A DNA stretch of 64,000 bases, from contig CATNEN010000024.1 in the NCBI GenBank assembly GCA_950097015.1, positions 744,001-808,000 of the forward strand. Direction: 5' to 3'. A program made the translations under genes and the position numbers. This document shows positions 43,935 to 55,661 of the stretch, piece by piece; position 1 is the stretch's first letter; the number at the start of each line of letters is the position of its first letter. The DNA comes from Macrostomum hystrix. Its lineage: Eukaryota; Platyhelminthes; Macrostomidae. The notes under the pieces were generated by a model, which saw nothing but the letters and a program-made list of their open reading frames with translations, was not told where the DNA came from and ran no database searches.

Positions 43935-46900
43935 ATTCTACTAATTGATTGGTTATTGAGTGGGTCTTCCTAATCCCATTCTGTTATTGAGTAGGTCTTC
44001 CTAATCCCGTTCTGTTATTGAGTGGGTCTCCCTAATCCCATTCTGTTATTGACTGGGTTTTCCTAATCCCATTCTGTTATTGAGTGGGTCTTCCTAATCC
44101 TATTGCTATTGAGTGGGTCTTCCTAATCCCATTCTGCTATTGAGTGGGTCTTCCTAATCCCATTCTGTTATTGAGTGGGTCTTCCTAATCCTATTGCTAT
44201 TGAGTGGGTCTTCCTAATCCCATTCTGTTATTGAGTGAGTCTTCCTAATCCTATTGCTATTGAGTGGGTCTTCCTAATCCCATTCTGCTATTGAGTGGGT
44301 CTTCCTAATCCCATTCTGTTATTGAGTGGGTCTTCCTAATCCCATTCTGTTATTGAGTGGGTCTCCCTAATCCCATTCTGTTATTGACTGGGTTTTCCTA
44401 ATCCCATTCTGTTATTGAGTGGGTTTTCCTAATCCTATTGCTATTGAGTGGGTCTTCCTAATCCCATTCTGCTATTGAGTGGGTCTTCCTAATCCCATTC
44501 TGTTATTGAGTGGGTTTTCCTAATCCCATTCTGTTATTGAGTGGGTCTTCCTAATCCCATTCTGCTATTGAGTGGGTCTTCCTAATCCCATTCTGATATT
44601 GAGTGTGTCTTCCTAATCCCATTCTGTTATTGAGTGGGTCTTCCTAATCCCATTCTGTTATTGAGTGTGTCTTCTTAATCCCATTATGTTATTGAGTGGG
44701 TCTTCTTAATCCCATTCTGTTATTGAGTGTGTCTTCTTAATCCCATTCTGTTATTGAGTGGGTCTTCCTAATCCCATTCTGTTATTGAGTGGGTCTCCCT
44801 AATCCCATTCTGTTATTGACTGGGTTTTCCTAATCCCATTCTGTTATTGAGTGGGTCTTCCTAATCCTATTGCTATTGAGTGGGTCTTCCTAATCCCATT
44901 CTGCTATTGAGTGGGTCTTCCTAATCCCATTCTGTTATTGAGTGGGTTTTCCTAATCCCATTCTGTTATTGAGTGGGTCTTCCTAATCCCATTCTGCTAT
45001 TGAGTGGGTCTTCCTAATCCCATTCTGATATTGAGTGTGTCTTCCTAATCCCATTCTGTTATTGAGTGGGTCTTCCTAATCCCATTCTGTTATTGAGTGT
45101 GTCTTCCTAATCCCATTCTGTTATTGAGTGGGCCTTCTTAATCCCATTATGTTATTGAGTGGGTCTTCTTAATCCCATTATGTTATTGAGTGTGTCTTCC
45201 TAATCCCATTCTGTTATTGAGTGTGTCTTCTTAATCCCATTCTGTTATTGAGTGTGTCTTCTTAATCCCATTATGTTATTGAGTGGGTCTTCTTAATCCC
45301 ATTCTGTTATTGAGTGTGTCTTCTTAATCCCATTCTGTTATTGAGTGTGTCTTCCTAATCCCATTCTGTTATTGAGTGTGTCTTCCTAATCCCATTCTGT
45401 TATTGAGTGGGTCTTCCTAATCCCATTCTGTAATTAAGTGTATCTTCCTAATCCCATTCTGTTATAGAGTGTGTCTTCCTAATCCCATTCTGTTATAGAG
45501 TGGGTCTTCCTAATCCCATTCGGTTATTGAGTGGGTCTTCATAATCCCATTCTGTAATTGAGTGGGTCTTCATAATCCCATTCTGTAATTGAGTGGGTCT
45601 TCATAATCCCATTCTGTTATTGAGTGGGTCTTCATAATCCCATTCTGTTATTGAGTGGGTCTTCATAATCCCATTCTGTTATTGAGTGTGTCTTCCTAAT
45701 CCCATTCTGTTATAGAGTGGGTCTTCCTAATCCCATTCTGTTATTGAGTGGGTCTTCATAATCCCATTCTGTTATTGAGTGTGTCTTCCTAATCCCATTC
45801 TGTTATTGAGTGTGTCTTCCTAATCCCATTCTGTTATAGAGTGTGTCTTCCTAATCCTATTCTGTTATTGAGTGTGTCTTCCTAATCCCATTCTGTTATT
45901 GAGTGGGTCTTCATAATCCCATTCTGTTATTGAGTGTGTCTTCCTAATCCCATTCTGTTATAGAGTGGGTCTTCCTAATCCCATTCTGTTATTGAGTAGG
46001 TCTTCCTAATCCCGTTCTGTTATTGAGTGGGTCTCCCTAATCCCATTCTGTTATTGACTGGGTTTTCCTAATCCCATTCTGTTATTGAGTGGGTCTTCCT
46101 AATCCTATTGCTATTGAGTGGGTCTTCCTAATCCCATTCTGCTATTGAGTGGGTCTTCCTAATCCCATTCTGTTATTGAGTGGGTCTTCCTAATCCTATT
46201 GCTATTGAGTGGGTCTTCCTAATCCCATTCTGTTATTGAGTGAGTCTTCCTAATCCTATTGCTATTGAGTGGGTCTTCCTAATCCCATTCTGCTATTGAG
46301 TGGGTCTTCCTAATCCCATTCTGTTATTGAGTGGGTCTTCCTAATCCCATTCTGTTATTGAGTGGGTCTCCCTAATCCCATTCTGTTATTGACTGGGTTT
46401 TCCTAATCCCATTCTGTTATTGAGTGGGTTTTCCTAATCCTATTGCTATTGAGTGGGTCTTCCTAATCCCATTCTGCTATTGAGTGGGTCTTCCTAATCC
46501 CATTCTGTTATTGAGTGGGTTTTCCTAATCCCATTCTGTTATTGAGTGGGTCTTCCTAATCCCATTCTGCTATTGAGTGGGTCTTCCTAATCCCATTCTG
46601 ATATTGAGTGTGTCTTCCTAATCCCATTCTGTTATTGAGTGGGTCTTCCTAATCCCATTCTGTTATTGAGTGTGTCTTCTTAATCCCATTATGTTATTGA
46701 GTGGGTCTTCTTAATCCCATTCTGTTATAGAGTGTGTCTTCCTAATCCTATTCTGTTATTGAGTGTGTCTTCCTAATCCCATTCTGTTATTGAGTGGGTC
46801 TTCCTAATCCCATTCTGTTATTGAGTGTGTCTTCTTAATCCCATTATGTTATTGAGTGGGTCTTCTTAATCCCATTCTGTTATAGAGTGTGTCTTCCTAA

Positions 46901-47522
46901 TCCTATTCTGTTATTGAGTGTGTCTTCCTAATCCCATTCTGTTATTGAGTGTGTCTTCATAATCCCATTCTGTTATTGAGTGTGTCTTCCTAATCCCATT
47001 CTGTTATAGAGTGGGTCTTCCTAATCCCATTCTGTTATTGAGTGGGTCTTCATAATCCCATTCTGTTATTGAGTGTGTCTTCATAATCCCATTCTGTTAT
47101 TGAGTGTGTCTTCCTAATCCCATTCTGTTATTGAGTGTGTCTTCCTAATCCCATTCTGTTATAGAGTGTGTCTTCCTAATCCTATTCTGTTATTGAGTGT
47201 GTCTTCCTAATCCCATTCTGTTATTGAGTGGGTCTTCCTAATCCCATTCTGTTATTGAGTGGGTCTTCATAATCCCATTCTGTTATTGAGTGTGTCTTCC
47301 TAATCCCATTCTGTAATTGAGTGGGTCTTCATAATCCCATTCTGTTATTGAGTGGGCCTTCTTAATCCCATTCTGTTATTGAGTGTGTCTTCCTAATCCC
47401 ATTCTGTTATTGACTGGGTTTTCCTAATCCCATTCTGTTATTGAGTGGGTCTTCCTAATCCCGTTCTGTTATTGAGTGGGTCTTCCTAATCCCATTCTGT
47501 TATTGAGTGGGTCTTCATAATC
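43935..47522. repeat. Giant 31-bp minisatellite (about 3.6 kb)
   Basis: Units contain gtgggtcttcctaatcccat followed by tctgttattga; over 110 copies with shortened and substituted variants. A block of about 750 bp starting near 43980 recurs starting near 45985 with offset 2005 (for example the taggtcttcctaatcccgtt variant at 43992 and 45997, and the ctgatatt variant at 44593 and 46598). It lies upstream of CHMP3 and downstream of the CHCHD gene. Confidence 0.95.
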
Positions 47523-47931
47523 TAATTATTGACAGTCTTTTAGTTTAAAAAATCAAAAATAATGAAAGAAACTAAACTTTACTCATAGTAAATTATGGGT
47601 TGCTATAATCGGAGTTGTTATCTATTTATTCGCATATCCTACTTCCAGTATTATTTAATCAGTGACAATACTAATAAACTACTGTGTTTTCGAGTAATAT
47701 TTCCCAGAAAAAACTACGATATTTCTAAACCTAGTCTACATCTAAACGCATAGAGTTGACAATGAACAACTAGTTTATATCAAATTCTGGATAAAGAAAT
47801 TATTGAATTTTAGGTTAATGTTTTAATTGTTTAGAGGCAAAAAAACCAACCTATTCAGAAGAAAAAATTGCGCACACAAAAAGATGACAAACCCAGAGTT
47901 GGTCTGCTTTTTTATTAAACTAGTTAAAGTC
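47523..47931. other. 3' flank of the CHCHD gene
   Basis: AT-rich. A minus-strand AATAAA at 47916-47911 lies only about 16 nt beyond the stop of the CHCHD gene, implying a very short 3' untranslated region. Confidence 0.6.
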
Positions 47932-48396
47932 TCACTGCCACTGACTGGCTGGCGCGGCGGCAGTGCCAAAACGCTGCCTGCACTGCTTGAGCATCTCGCT
48001 ATAACCGGCGCACAGATTGATATCAGCCTGGTTGACAGTGCACTGCATTAGCTGGTCAATCTCGTACTGGCACGGCTGCTGCTGCTGCTGCTGTTGCTGC
48101 TGCTGGTAGGGCTGGGCAGCGCCAGCCGATTCAACGGCGCCGCTGCTGCTACCGCCGCTGAAGCTGCCAGTGATGGCGTGGCCGATTGTATGCCCGATGG
48201 CGACTCCGCCAGCGGTGGCGGCCATGTTAGCCAAGAAGCCGCCTCCGCCTCCGCCGGAGGGAGCCGGGACCGGAGCCGGCGGTTGGGCAGCGGGCCTGGC
48301 CGCTGGAACGCTGCTGCTAGTGCGCGCAGGCGGCGGGGCTGCTGGCCTGCGCATGAAGCCGCCGCCACCTCCTCCTCCGCCAGATCTGCGACCCAT
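47932..48396 (-). CDS. CHCHD2/10-like: CHCHD2/CHCHD10-like twin CX9C mitochondrial protein
   Basis: A single 154-residue exon. The N-terminus (residues 1-47) is basic and rich in Arg, Ala, Pro and Gly, like the targeting region of CHCHD2/CHCHD10. A hydrophobic segment follows (ANMAATAGGVAIGHTIGHAI, about 56-75). After a ten-Gln tract (98-107) comes the CHCH domain with C109-x9-C119 (CQYEIDQLMQC) and C129-x9-C139 (CAGYSEMLKQC). These cysteines form two disulphides in the intermembrane space through the MIA40 route. Family members support respiratory-chain function and cristae organisation. Human CHCHD2 and CHCHD10 are paralogues and this sequence does not clearly choose between them. A possible AG at 48418-48417 leaves a 20-nt leader. 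Confidence 0.93.
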   Translation of the reverse strand: MGRRSGGGGGGGGFMRRPAAPPPARTSSSVPAARPAAQPPAPVPAPSGGGGGGFLANMAATAGGVAIGHTIGHAITGSFSGGSSSGAVESAGAAQPYQQQQQQQQQQPCQYEIDQLMQCTVNQADINLCAGYSEMLKQCRQRFGTAAAPASQWQ

Positions 48397-48601
48397 TGTC
48401 TAGTTAGGGATTATAGCTGAAAATGGAGAAAACTATTAACAACACTAACAAAAAAGGACTTTCAAAAAGCATCTATTCAAACGAGATGTCTATAATATTA
48501 GAGTATTAGGAGGCATTGGAATGGGATAACTATTAGGCAAAAATTTGGGATTTTCAAGAAAAAATGTAACAAGAAGATTTACGCTAGACGTGTTAATGGG
48601 A

Positions 48602-49195
48602 TTAAAAAAGTCGTACAAATGGAATTTCTAAGGGAATTAGAAATTGGATTTTAGGAAAACTGGAAATGGGATTTCTAGGAGACTTATAAATGGGATTTCT
48701 AGGAGACTTTGGAATAGGATTTCTAGGAGACTTATAAATGGGATTTCTAGGAGACCAAGGAATGGGATTTCTAGGAGACCAAGGAATGGGATTTCTAGGA
48801 GACTTATTAATGGGATTTCTAGGAGAATTAGAAACGGGATTTCTAGGAGACTTAAAAATAAGATTTTTAGGAGACTTAGGAATGGGATTTTTATGAGACT
48901 TATAAATGGGATTTTTATGAGACTTATAAATGGGAGACTTATGAATATGATTTCTAGGAGACTTAAGAATGGGATTTCTAACAGAATTAGGAATGCGATT
49001 TTTAGGAAACGTGGGAATGGGATTTCCAGGAAACATGGGAATGGAATTTCTATGAGACTAATGGAATGGGATTTCCTGAAACGTAGGAATGCTATTTTTA
49101 GGATATGTGGGAATGGAATCTTTATTGAACGCGGGAACGTGATAAGCAGGAGACATGAAGTGGGATTTTCATTAGTCATAGGAATGGGATTTTAG
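48602..49195. repeat. 24-bp minisatellite
   Basis: The unit contains aatgggatttctaggagact followed by tata. The array lies about 200 bp upstream of the CHCHD gene. The 24-bp period keeps frames open on both strands for 140-183 residues; these are not genes. Confidence 0.93.
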
Positions 49196-50203
49196 GAAGA
49201 CGTGCTATTGGACTGTTTAGTAGACTTTAGTAGACGTGAGAATGGAATTACTTGGAGAGGCGGAGGTGGAAGCTTCCGTTCAAATGGGATACAAGTTCAT
49301 TTGGGATTTTCGCATTTAACTTATTATCATTATTTTACACAACTTAAATTTGATTTAACAAAAATTTAAGCTAGTTAGAAATAAAAAAACGGAAAAATAC
49401 TTTAATTTTTTAAACTTTAAACATGCTTAAATTTCCGTGTGTATCATCAGCTGTCGGAGTCACAAAAGCCCTTCTCAACACAACACCAGAAAGAAAATTG
49501 AACGATGAAATAAAACTGCCAATGAGAAAACAAAAAGAGACAAAACAACTAAACCACGAATTACTATTACTGAGACACGTACCAAAAAATAAACTGAAAA
49601 AATGATAACGGGTGGGGTGGGGAGAAATAAGGCTAGAACACACTAAACAAAGCTTAGAATGTCGTTGATGCAGCTTATATTTGTGTAACAAAATTAATAC
49701 CAAGGAGTTATCGCAAAATACTCGTACGAATATGGCCTAATTTTACTAATTCATACATAAACTAACAGTCTCACAAATATGTACCAATAAGGAGTGACAC
49801 CAGTGAGAGTAAATTGGTAAGGAACAGAAAAATGTCTGCAAAAATGGCAAAAAACGTTTATGTAAAAGCACAGATAATAACTTAGCCAAGCTGGTATTTA
49901 TTTACTACTTAAAGTAGAAAAATTTTATTCTGCGAAACTGATTCGTTTTTATCTTTGGCACAGCAGAAACAGTAATAATAGTAATAAATGTCTGACTGTC
50001 TGATGAACACTGTTTACAGGAACTAAAATTACACAAGTAGAACGAGATAAGAATCAGAAAGCCGGACAATAAAGTAACAGACTTACTCTGGGAACAAAAC
50101 AAATATATTCGCTGACTATCTGATTAGCAGAAATCTATATAATGTATGTTAACGGACTATTTAGTTGACCAGTTAATTAAATTAGGATTGCAAGCCAGGT
50201 TCT
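49196..50203. other. 3' flank of ERGIC1
   Basis: AT-rich spacer. A minus-strand AATAAA at 49902-49897 could end the ERGIC1 transcript. The small open frames (60-97 residues) show no family motif. Confidence 0.5.
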
Positions 50204-53200
50204 TTAAGTTAGCTTCCCCAGTTCGACCTTTTTGACAATCTCGCTGGCCGTGAAGATCATGGAGTCGATGATGCCAGCCACGGTAAAGGTGCCACCGACA
50301 ATGGCGCAGACCTGACGGCGAGACATTCAAAGCAACAGAATAGATCAGTTACAGCGAACTACCTACTTTGTAAAATATATGCACTTTTCGAATCGATGTA
50401 CACGATCGAAAGTGCACATTCCCTAGACTACTAAAGGCAATTTTATAAACCCTAAATTAATCTGTACAAACCCTAAATTAATCTGTACAAACCCTAAATT
50501 AATCTGTACAAACCCTAAATTAATCTGTACAAACCCTAAATTAATCTGTACAAACCCTAAATTAAGGCAATTTTCTTCTCAATAATGATTTATAACAACT
50601 GAAACGATTGGGCCAGATGTGCAGCCGGCAGCACAGCCGCAGCTATTGAGTGGCGCATCTTAGGGCTGCGTACGACTGTTCGCCACACCCACCCTCAATT
50701 ACCCCAGCTAATGCTGGTACCCATAATCCATTTGACAGCTGGGTGAACTGAAGCAGAGTTAAGTGTCTTGCGAAACGACACAGACTTCCAGTAAAGTTGG
50801 GAATCGAACCCCTGACCTTTAAGTGGTGGGTCCGACGCTCTCATCACTAGGCTACAGCCCCTATTTTTTATCTGTACATACATACCCTAAAAAACGGCTC
50901 CAATCCGGACTCACCTGAGTTAGAAAGTGATAAAATGGCACGCTGCGCTCCTTGTACTTGACAACAATTGGCGCTAGCTCGTAGCGGAACCAGATTGCCG
51001 GCATGGCTCCACCGCCATGGAAGCTAGGCAGCACCTGACGAAGATAATCGCGAAGGTAATAATAGAAGGTTCTAGGAAATCGATTAATTAATCAAGATTC
51101 CTCTATTTTAATATTATTAGAACACTAACCCTGAACAAGGCGGTAAATTGGAATGGCAACGATCGCTGGCCCTTGTACTCCACAATTGATGGTACAATCT
51201 TCAGATAATAGTCGTGCATCTCGTAGTCTGCGCTAGTAGTAGCATTCTTGCTATTCAATGGCGCAAATGAGGTCACGCGGCCATAAGCCTGTAAGAGAGC
51301 GGGCGCCGTCTTGCTGCCAAAGCGTAATTCGTGAATAATGTGAGCAAAGTTAGGCGAATCCGGCTGAGCCTCGCTAGCGTGAGTGGACACGTGAAAATTG
51401 CCGGACACTTTATTAATGAAGAATCTGGTCTCAAAATTGCAGCCTTTGCCGTCTAATATTTCACGTTTATTGCTATTCTCAATAAAGCCAACCTCGTGAC
51501 GGCCCATGTTGTCTTGAATGTCGAGGCCAACAAAACGGCAGGGCATCTTGGTTAGGCTGATGTTCAGAAACACCGGGATGTTATCATAGGACTTCACTGG
51601 ATCATCTACATAGACTTCGCTGACCCTAAAAATATGACACTTGCAAAATAAGATCTGGTCAAAGGAGTTACACTCTTGATGTAATTGAACAACTAACTTA
51701 CAATTCCGGACTGAGATATGTGAGAAACTCTGCCAGGAACAGGTAGAGAATGAAAGCTACACTAACAATGGAGACAACAGCGCCAGCTTTAGTTGGCTGG
51801 GTCAGATCCTTTGGAACTTTGCGGTAGATGTCAAACCTGATTTTATTAGTGTAAAGTTATTTTGAACATTTAAATAGTTAATAATTAAATACTGAATCAC
51901 AATAGAAAACCAGACACTATATTGCTACAAATAACAGCCATAACAAGTAAGCAAATATAACCTTAAAAAATATATAATTAAGAGATATAGATAAAGCCTA
52001 TTTTAATCTTTGTGTCATTAGCAATATGATATTCTGGGATAAATATAAGTATTACTACAAAAATAGTAATGAAAGAATTCACTCAAGACTGGATCTTGAG
52101 ACAAAATATACTTGTATATTGGTATAAATAAAAACTTATGTTGTTTTCAGCTAAAAAAATTGTAAAGAGAGTAACCAGCAAGCAAACAAAGAGTGTGAAC
52201 AACTGCTTTAAAAGACCCACACCCCTACTCAGTAGCATATGCCCACAAAATGTATTTAGGTGCAAGCAAAAATTAAAGCAACAAAATTTGATAGCTATTA
52301 GTAGCTATTAGAAAGATATTAGCCAACTAGTATAATATATTTTGTTATTTATTTAAACAAAGTTTGTAGAAAAAATGGCAATATTTAGAAAAAATGACAA
52401 ATTAGTATATTAGTACATAGGAAACAGAGTTTTCTTTTTACCTTCTGTTCTAGCCTTGACCCAAAAAAGTGTATAAAACTTTTGTAGGTAGTATAAAATC
52501 ATGAAAGTATAAAGAGTACTTAAAAGCTACATTTACTGCCATACAAACTTTAGTTTATGGTAGTTGAAATATCAAAACTGATCTACTCAGTGACAAATAA
52601 AAACAGCAGCAATCACAATGACAACAATTAATATTATCAATACCAATTGTCTCATAACAACTTTGCTTATTCTCATGAAATATTAGTAATGTTTGTGCCA
52701 ACTTAACCCAACCTAATATTTTGATTTACAAATGGATCATTTATTATATTACTCATTTTGATTAAATATAGCTCCATTAATATTAACAAAATTGACATTT
52801 TCTTCAAGCCAACTCTATTACTACTATTGCTTGCTCTGTAACTGCAATATTGGGTATCAGAGTAAAATCAAAATCAGTTAGAATAGGCTAAGATATAATC
52901 ATATTTTGTTATTATTTAGACTGACACTCTTCAATCTATTGCATTTTTAATTTTACAATCACAATTTGGGCTATTGCTTTTTCAATCAAAAGACCAAAAA
53001 TAGGACAAATCTAATAGGTATACCGATTTTTGTCTCATTTAAAAATGAATATTTTCAATTGGTCTTAAATCTGTAATATAAAGTAGAGACAGGATTTTTT
53101 ATTTTAATAAAAAAAATAAAATGAAAGCAAAAATATTTTATTCAGAGTTATTGATTTTCTAGAGTCCAAGAAGTAAATATTTACCATAAATTTAAATAAA

Positions 53201-53624
53201 CATTTTAATCAATATTATACAGAAGAGAAGGTAATTGAATTTAAAAACAACATTTTAGGAGAACTATTTTAAAAGTAAAGTGAAAGATAAAATAGTAGCA
53301 AACAGGAAAACATTTGAAATGTATATGTCAACCATTTGAAATTTTAGCATAAGTAAATAGGTAAATGGAAAAGCACAATTTGTATAATTTGTAATTTGTA
53401 TAATTTGTATAATAAGGCTATAATTTGTATAGGCACATTGTTAATTAAATTAGGCCTAGTTTTGCATACATATACATAACTACATTGAAACATCATTCAA
53501 CTTATTTATTATGGGCCTACTTTAGTATTAGCCTTAACATGGATAAAATTCCTCAAATTTGAGATACAATTTCTTAACTATTTACAAGTTATGCTGAAAC
53601 TTACTTTCGTATGTCAAACTGCAT
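50204..53624 (-). CDS. ERGIC1: ER-Golgi intermediate compartment protein 1 (ERGIC-32)
   Basis: Five exons, minus order: 53624-53605, 51836-51702, 51625-51130, 51034-50915 and 50311-50204. The first encodes only MQFDIR plus two bases of the next codon, and its donor is AAGTAAGT. All phases agree and the total is 292 residues, against 290 in human ERGIC1. Landmarks are FDIYRKVPKDLTQP, a first membrane segment (AGAVVSIVSVAFILYLFLAE), YVDDP, VGLDIQDNMGRHEVG, VSGNFHVSTHASEAQP, HDYYLKIVPSIVEYKGQ and AIWFRYELAPIVVKY. The C-terminal membrane segment starts VCAIVGGTFTVAGIIDS, and the protein ends KKVELGKLT. ERGIC1 cycles between the ER and Golgi with ERGIC2/ERGIC3 and takes part in cargo transport; both ends face the cytosol and the middle is lumenal. 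Introns 2 and 3 are only 76 and 95 nt; intron 4 holds a SINE and a short minisatellite. Confidence 0.95.
50448..50568. repeat. 21-bp short tandem array
   Basis: Five to six copies of caaaccctaaattaatctgt plus a in ERGIC1 intron 4, next to the SINE. The CCCTAA inside the unit is not a telomeric array. Confidence 0.9.
50609..50862 (-). repeat. tRNA-derived SINE, copy B
   Basis: On the minus strand the head reads ggggctgtagcctagtgatg with a B box ggggttcgattccc. The body runs from cacttaactctgcttcagtt through gtaattgagggtgggtgtgg, with a tail gcggctgtgctgccggctgc. It is the same family as copy A at 42378-42690 in opposite orientation. It sits in ERGIC1 intron 4 in the sense direction of the gene. 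Confidence 0.85.
51837..53604. other. ERGIC1 intron 1
   Basis: A 1.77 kb AT-rich intron without a minisatellite or recognisable element, separating the tiny first coding exon from the rest. Confidence 0.8.
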
Positions 53625-54295
53625 GCTTCAGCCTTTAGGACTTGCCCTTTCAGTAATTAATTTTTTCGACTGTCAGCTATGTTTGTGGAAGTACTTGTCT
53701 ACTTAAAAGTCTGCTGCAAATTATAGATAATTAAAATATAGAATCAGATTACTTTTAATGAATCAGTAGTTTTAATCAAAGTCTTGAAAGAATGTGAGCT
53801 CTGTTTTTAGCTTTGTCAAATCTTTGGTGAATCTTGGGAGTTTGTTGAGTTGAATTAAATGTAAGTAAATAAAACAACAATGGAACTCGATTTGGGAAAC
53901 AGTACAAGGAGTAACTACAAACTACTGAACAGATAGACTCGGTCTCTTTACCCAAATTCTATAGGCCTGAATGAGAGAAAAAATTAAAAGGGCAAATATC
54001 GCCCGATGAGGACAAGATAGAATTTCATAATCGTACACTTTTACTGTCAATATCCTTCCGAATTAGAAAACGAGATAAAAGAAAAACAAGTCTAACCGTC
54101 TAAAAGTGCTAGTTTCAAACAACCCAAAGGTTCTCTTCCCGTTTAGTGTATCTATGCTTTTTTTTCTTACCATTAACAGTATCAATTATGCATATTTATC
54201 GGTTCAAATTTTCCGGAAGTAGTTTTAAAGCCAAATCTAAAAAAATATACATGTTAGTAATTGTTCTAAACACTTAAATGCTATTTTTACAGGAG
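53625..54295. other. Upstream flank of ERGIC1
   Basis: AT-rich sequence that probably contains the ERGIC1 promoter and leader; no specific element is recognised. Confidence 0.4.
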
Positions 54296-54297
54296 TA

Positions 54298-54548
54298 CGC
54301 ATTTGCTTGCGGGAGTTTGCTTGCGGAGCTTTGCTTGCCGAACTTTTCTTGCGGGATTTCGCCTGCCGAAGATTGCTTGCCGAACTTTGCTTGCGGGATT
54401 TCGCCTGCCGAAGATTGCTTGCCGAACTTTGCTTGCGGGATTTTGCCTGCCGAAGGTTGCTTGCCGAACTTTGCTTGCGGGATTTTGCCTGCCGAAGATT
54501 GCTTGCCGAACTTTGCTTGCCGAACTGTGCTTGCCGAACTTTGGTTGC
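54298..54548. repeat. 42-bp minisatellite, gcttgccgaa type
   Basis: The unit contains gcttgccgaactttgcttgc followed by gggatttcgcctgccgaagatt. Open frames on both strands (85-106 residues) follow from the 42-bp period. Decayed copies continue to about 54775. Confidence 0.92.
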
Positions 54549-55560
54549 AGGAATCAAGGAGTAGAAACGTAGAAGAATGCAGAAGTTTCTAACTATTTTA
54601 CTCCTATTTCACGTCTTTAATTCTACTCCTAGTGGTCCTTGGTAGGAATCTGCTTGCTCTGCTCAAGAACGACTCGCGAGTAACATCGATTAATGTCTTC
54701 TTTATACGTAGTCCACGAGTCTGCTTGCTGGAATTTCGCTTACCGAAGTCTGCTTTTAAGAAGCTCGCTTCCAGTACCTATTCTAATCTTTTAAACAAAC
54801 CCCTTTGAGTTTCATACGAAGGAACTATTATTAAGATAGGGGATCATTAGCAGTATAAACTGTGTTAGTTCCTGATTTCGGCACGATTGAACAGATATGA
54901 TAAGGTAAGTAATAATTATAATAATAGGCAGAGCTATAAGCTAACTACGAGCTAAAATATAACAATAACTGCTGTCTAGATCGAAAACAATTATTAAGCT
55001 TGCAAACCTTCTCTCTGTTTGGATTTGGATCTGCCGATTGAGCTGCCGATTTGCACGAGTACAGTATCAGTGGAATCGACTTGCCACAGAGGAGCAAAAG
55101 TTCCGTGAAGGTGTAATAGCAAAATTCCTGCAAGCTAATTTCGGCAAGCTAATGTGAAGCAAGATATTTTTGCGAGCAGACTTTGGCAAGCTAATTTCGG
55201 CAAGGAAAGTTGGGCGAGCTAATTTCGGCAAGCTAGTTGTAATCTGCCCTGTGATTTATCTCTGCTCTGCTAATCCTGAAATTCTAACCCTGTAATTCTA
55301 TCCCTGCTCCTCAAAGTAAGTTCTCTAAAATCGAGGGGAGGGATGAGATTGAGAGGTGGTAAGCACAAGCAGCATTGAAAATGTACCAAGCTTGTTTTAG
55401 AATACACGTTTTAGGCGATAATTTGACTAAAAATAGAACCCAGCACTGCGTGTTGCAACTTGCATGCTTTGCTTATATTAAGAGCCAATTGCCCGAGGTC
55501 ATATCTAAAAATAGATCTGTGATAGCGTGTGGCGGCGCGCAGAGCTGCACTGCCACCGCT
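54549..55560. other. Spacer with inverted relatives of the 42-bp array
   Basis: Near 55135-55235 the motif caagctaatttcggcaagct is repeated. Its core ttcggcaagc is the reverse complement of the gcttgccgaa core at 54.3 kb, so related sequence lies in inverted orientation about 0.7 kb apart. Confidence 0.5.
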
Positions 55561-55564
55561 GTGG

Positions 55565-55571
55565 TATAAAA
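55565..55571 (+). promoter_or_regulatory. Candidate TATA box of the vWA-like gene
   Basis: TATAAAA, with a CCAAT motif about 15 bp further downstream, lies about 90 bp before the start codon at 55662. The spacing would put transcription start near 55595-55600. This is inferred from motif and position only. Confidence 0.4.
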
Positions 55572-55661
55572 CTGAAGTCCAGTGGCCAATGAGACAAAGA
55601 GACGTTTCGTGTGTAGCTAATCGATAAACTTTTCTGTAGTCAAACTTTCAACTAGACTTTC

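Noticed and set aside
50448..50568. CCCTAA-containing repeat as telomeric DNA
   Set aside because: The unit is 21 bp with one CCCTAA each; it is not a TTAGGG array and lies inside an intron.
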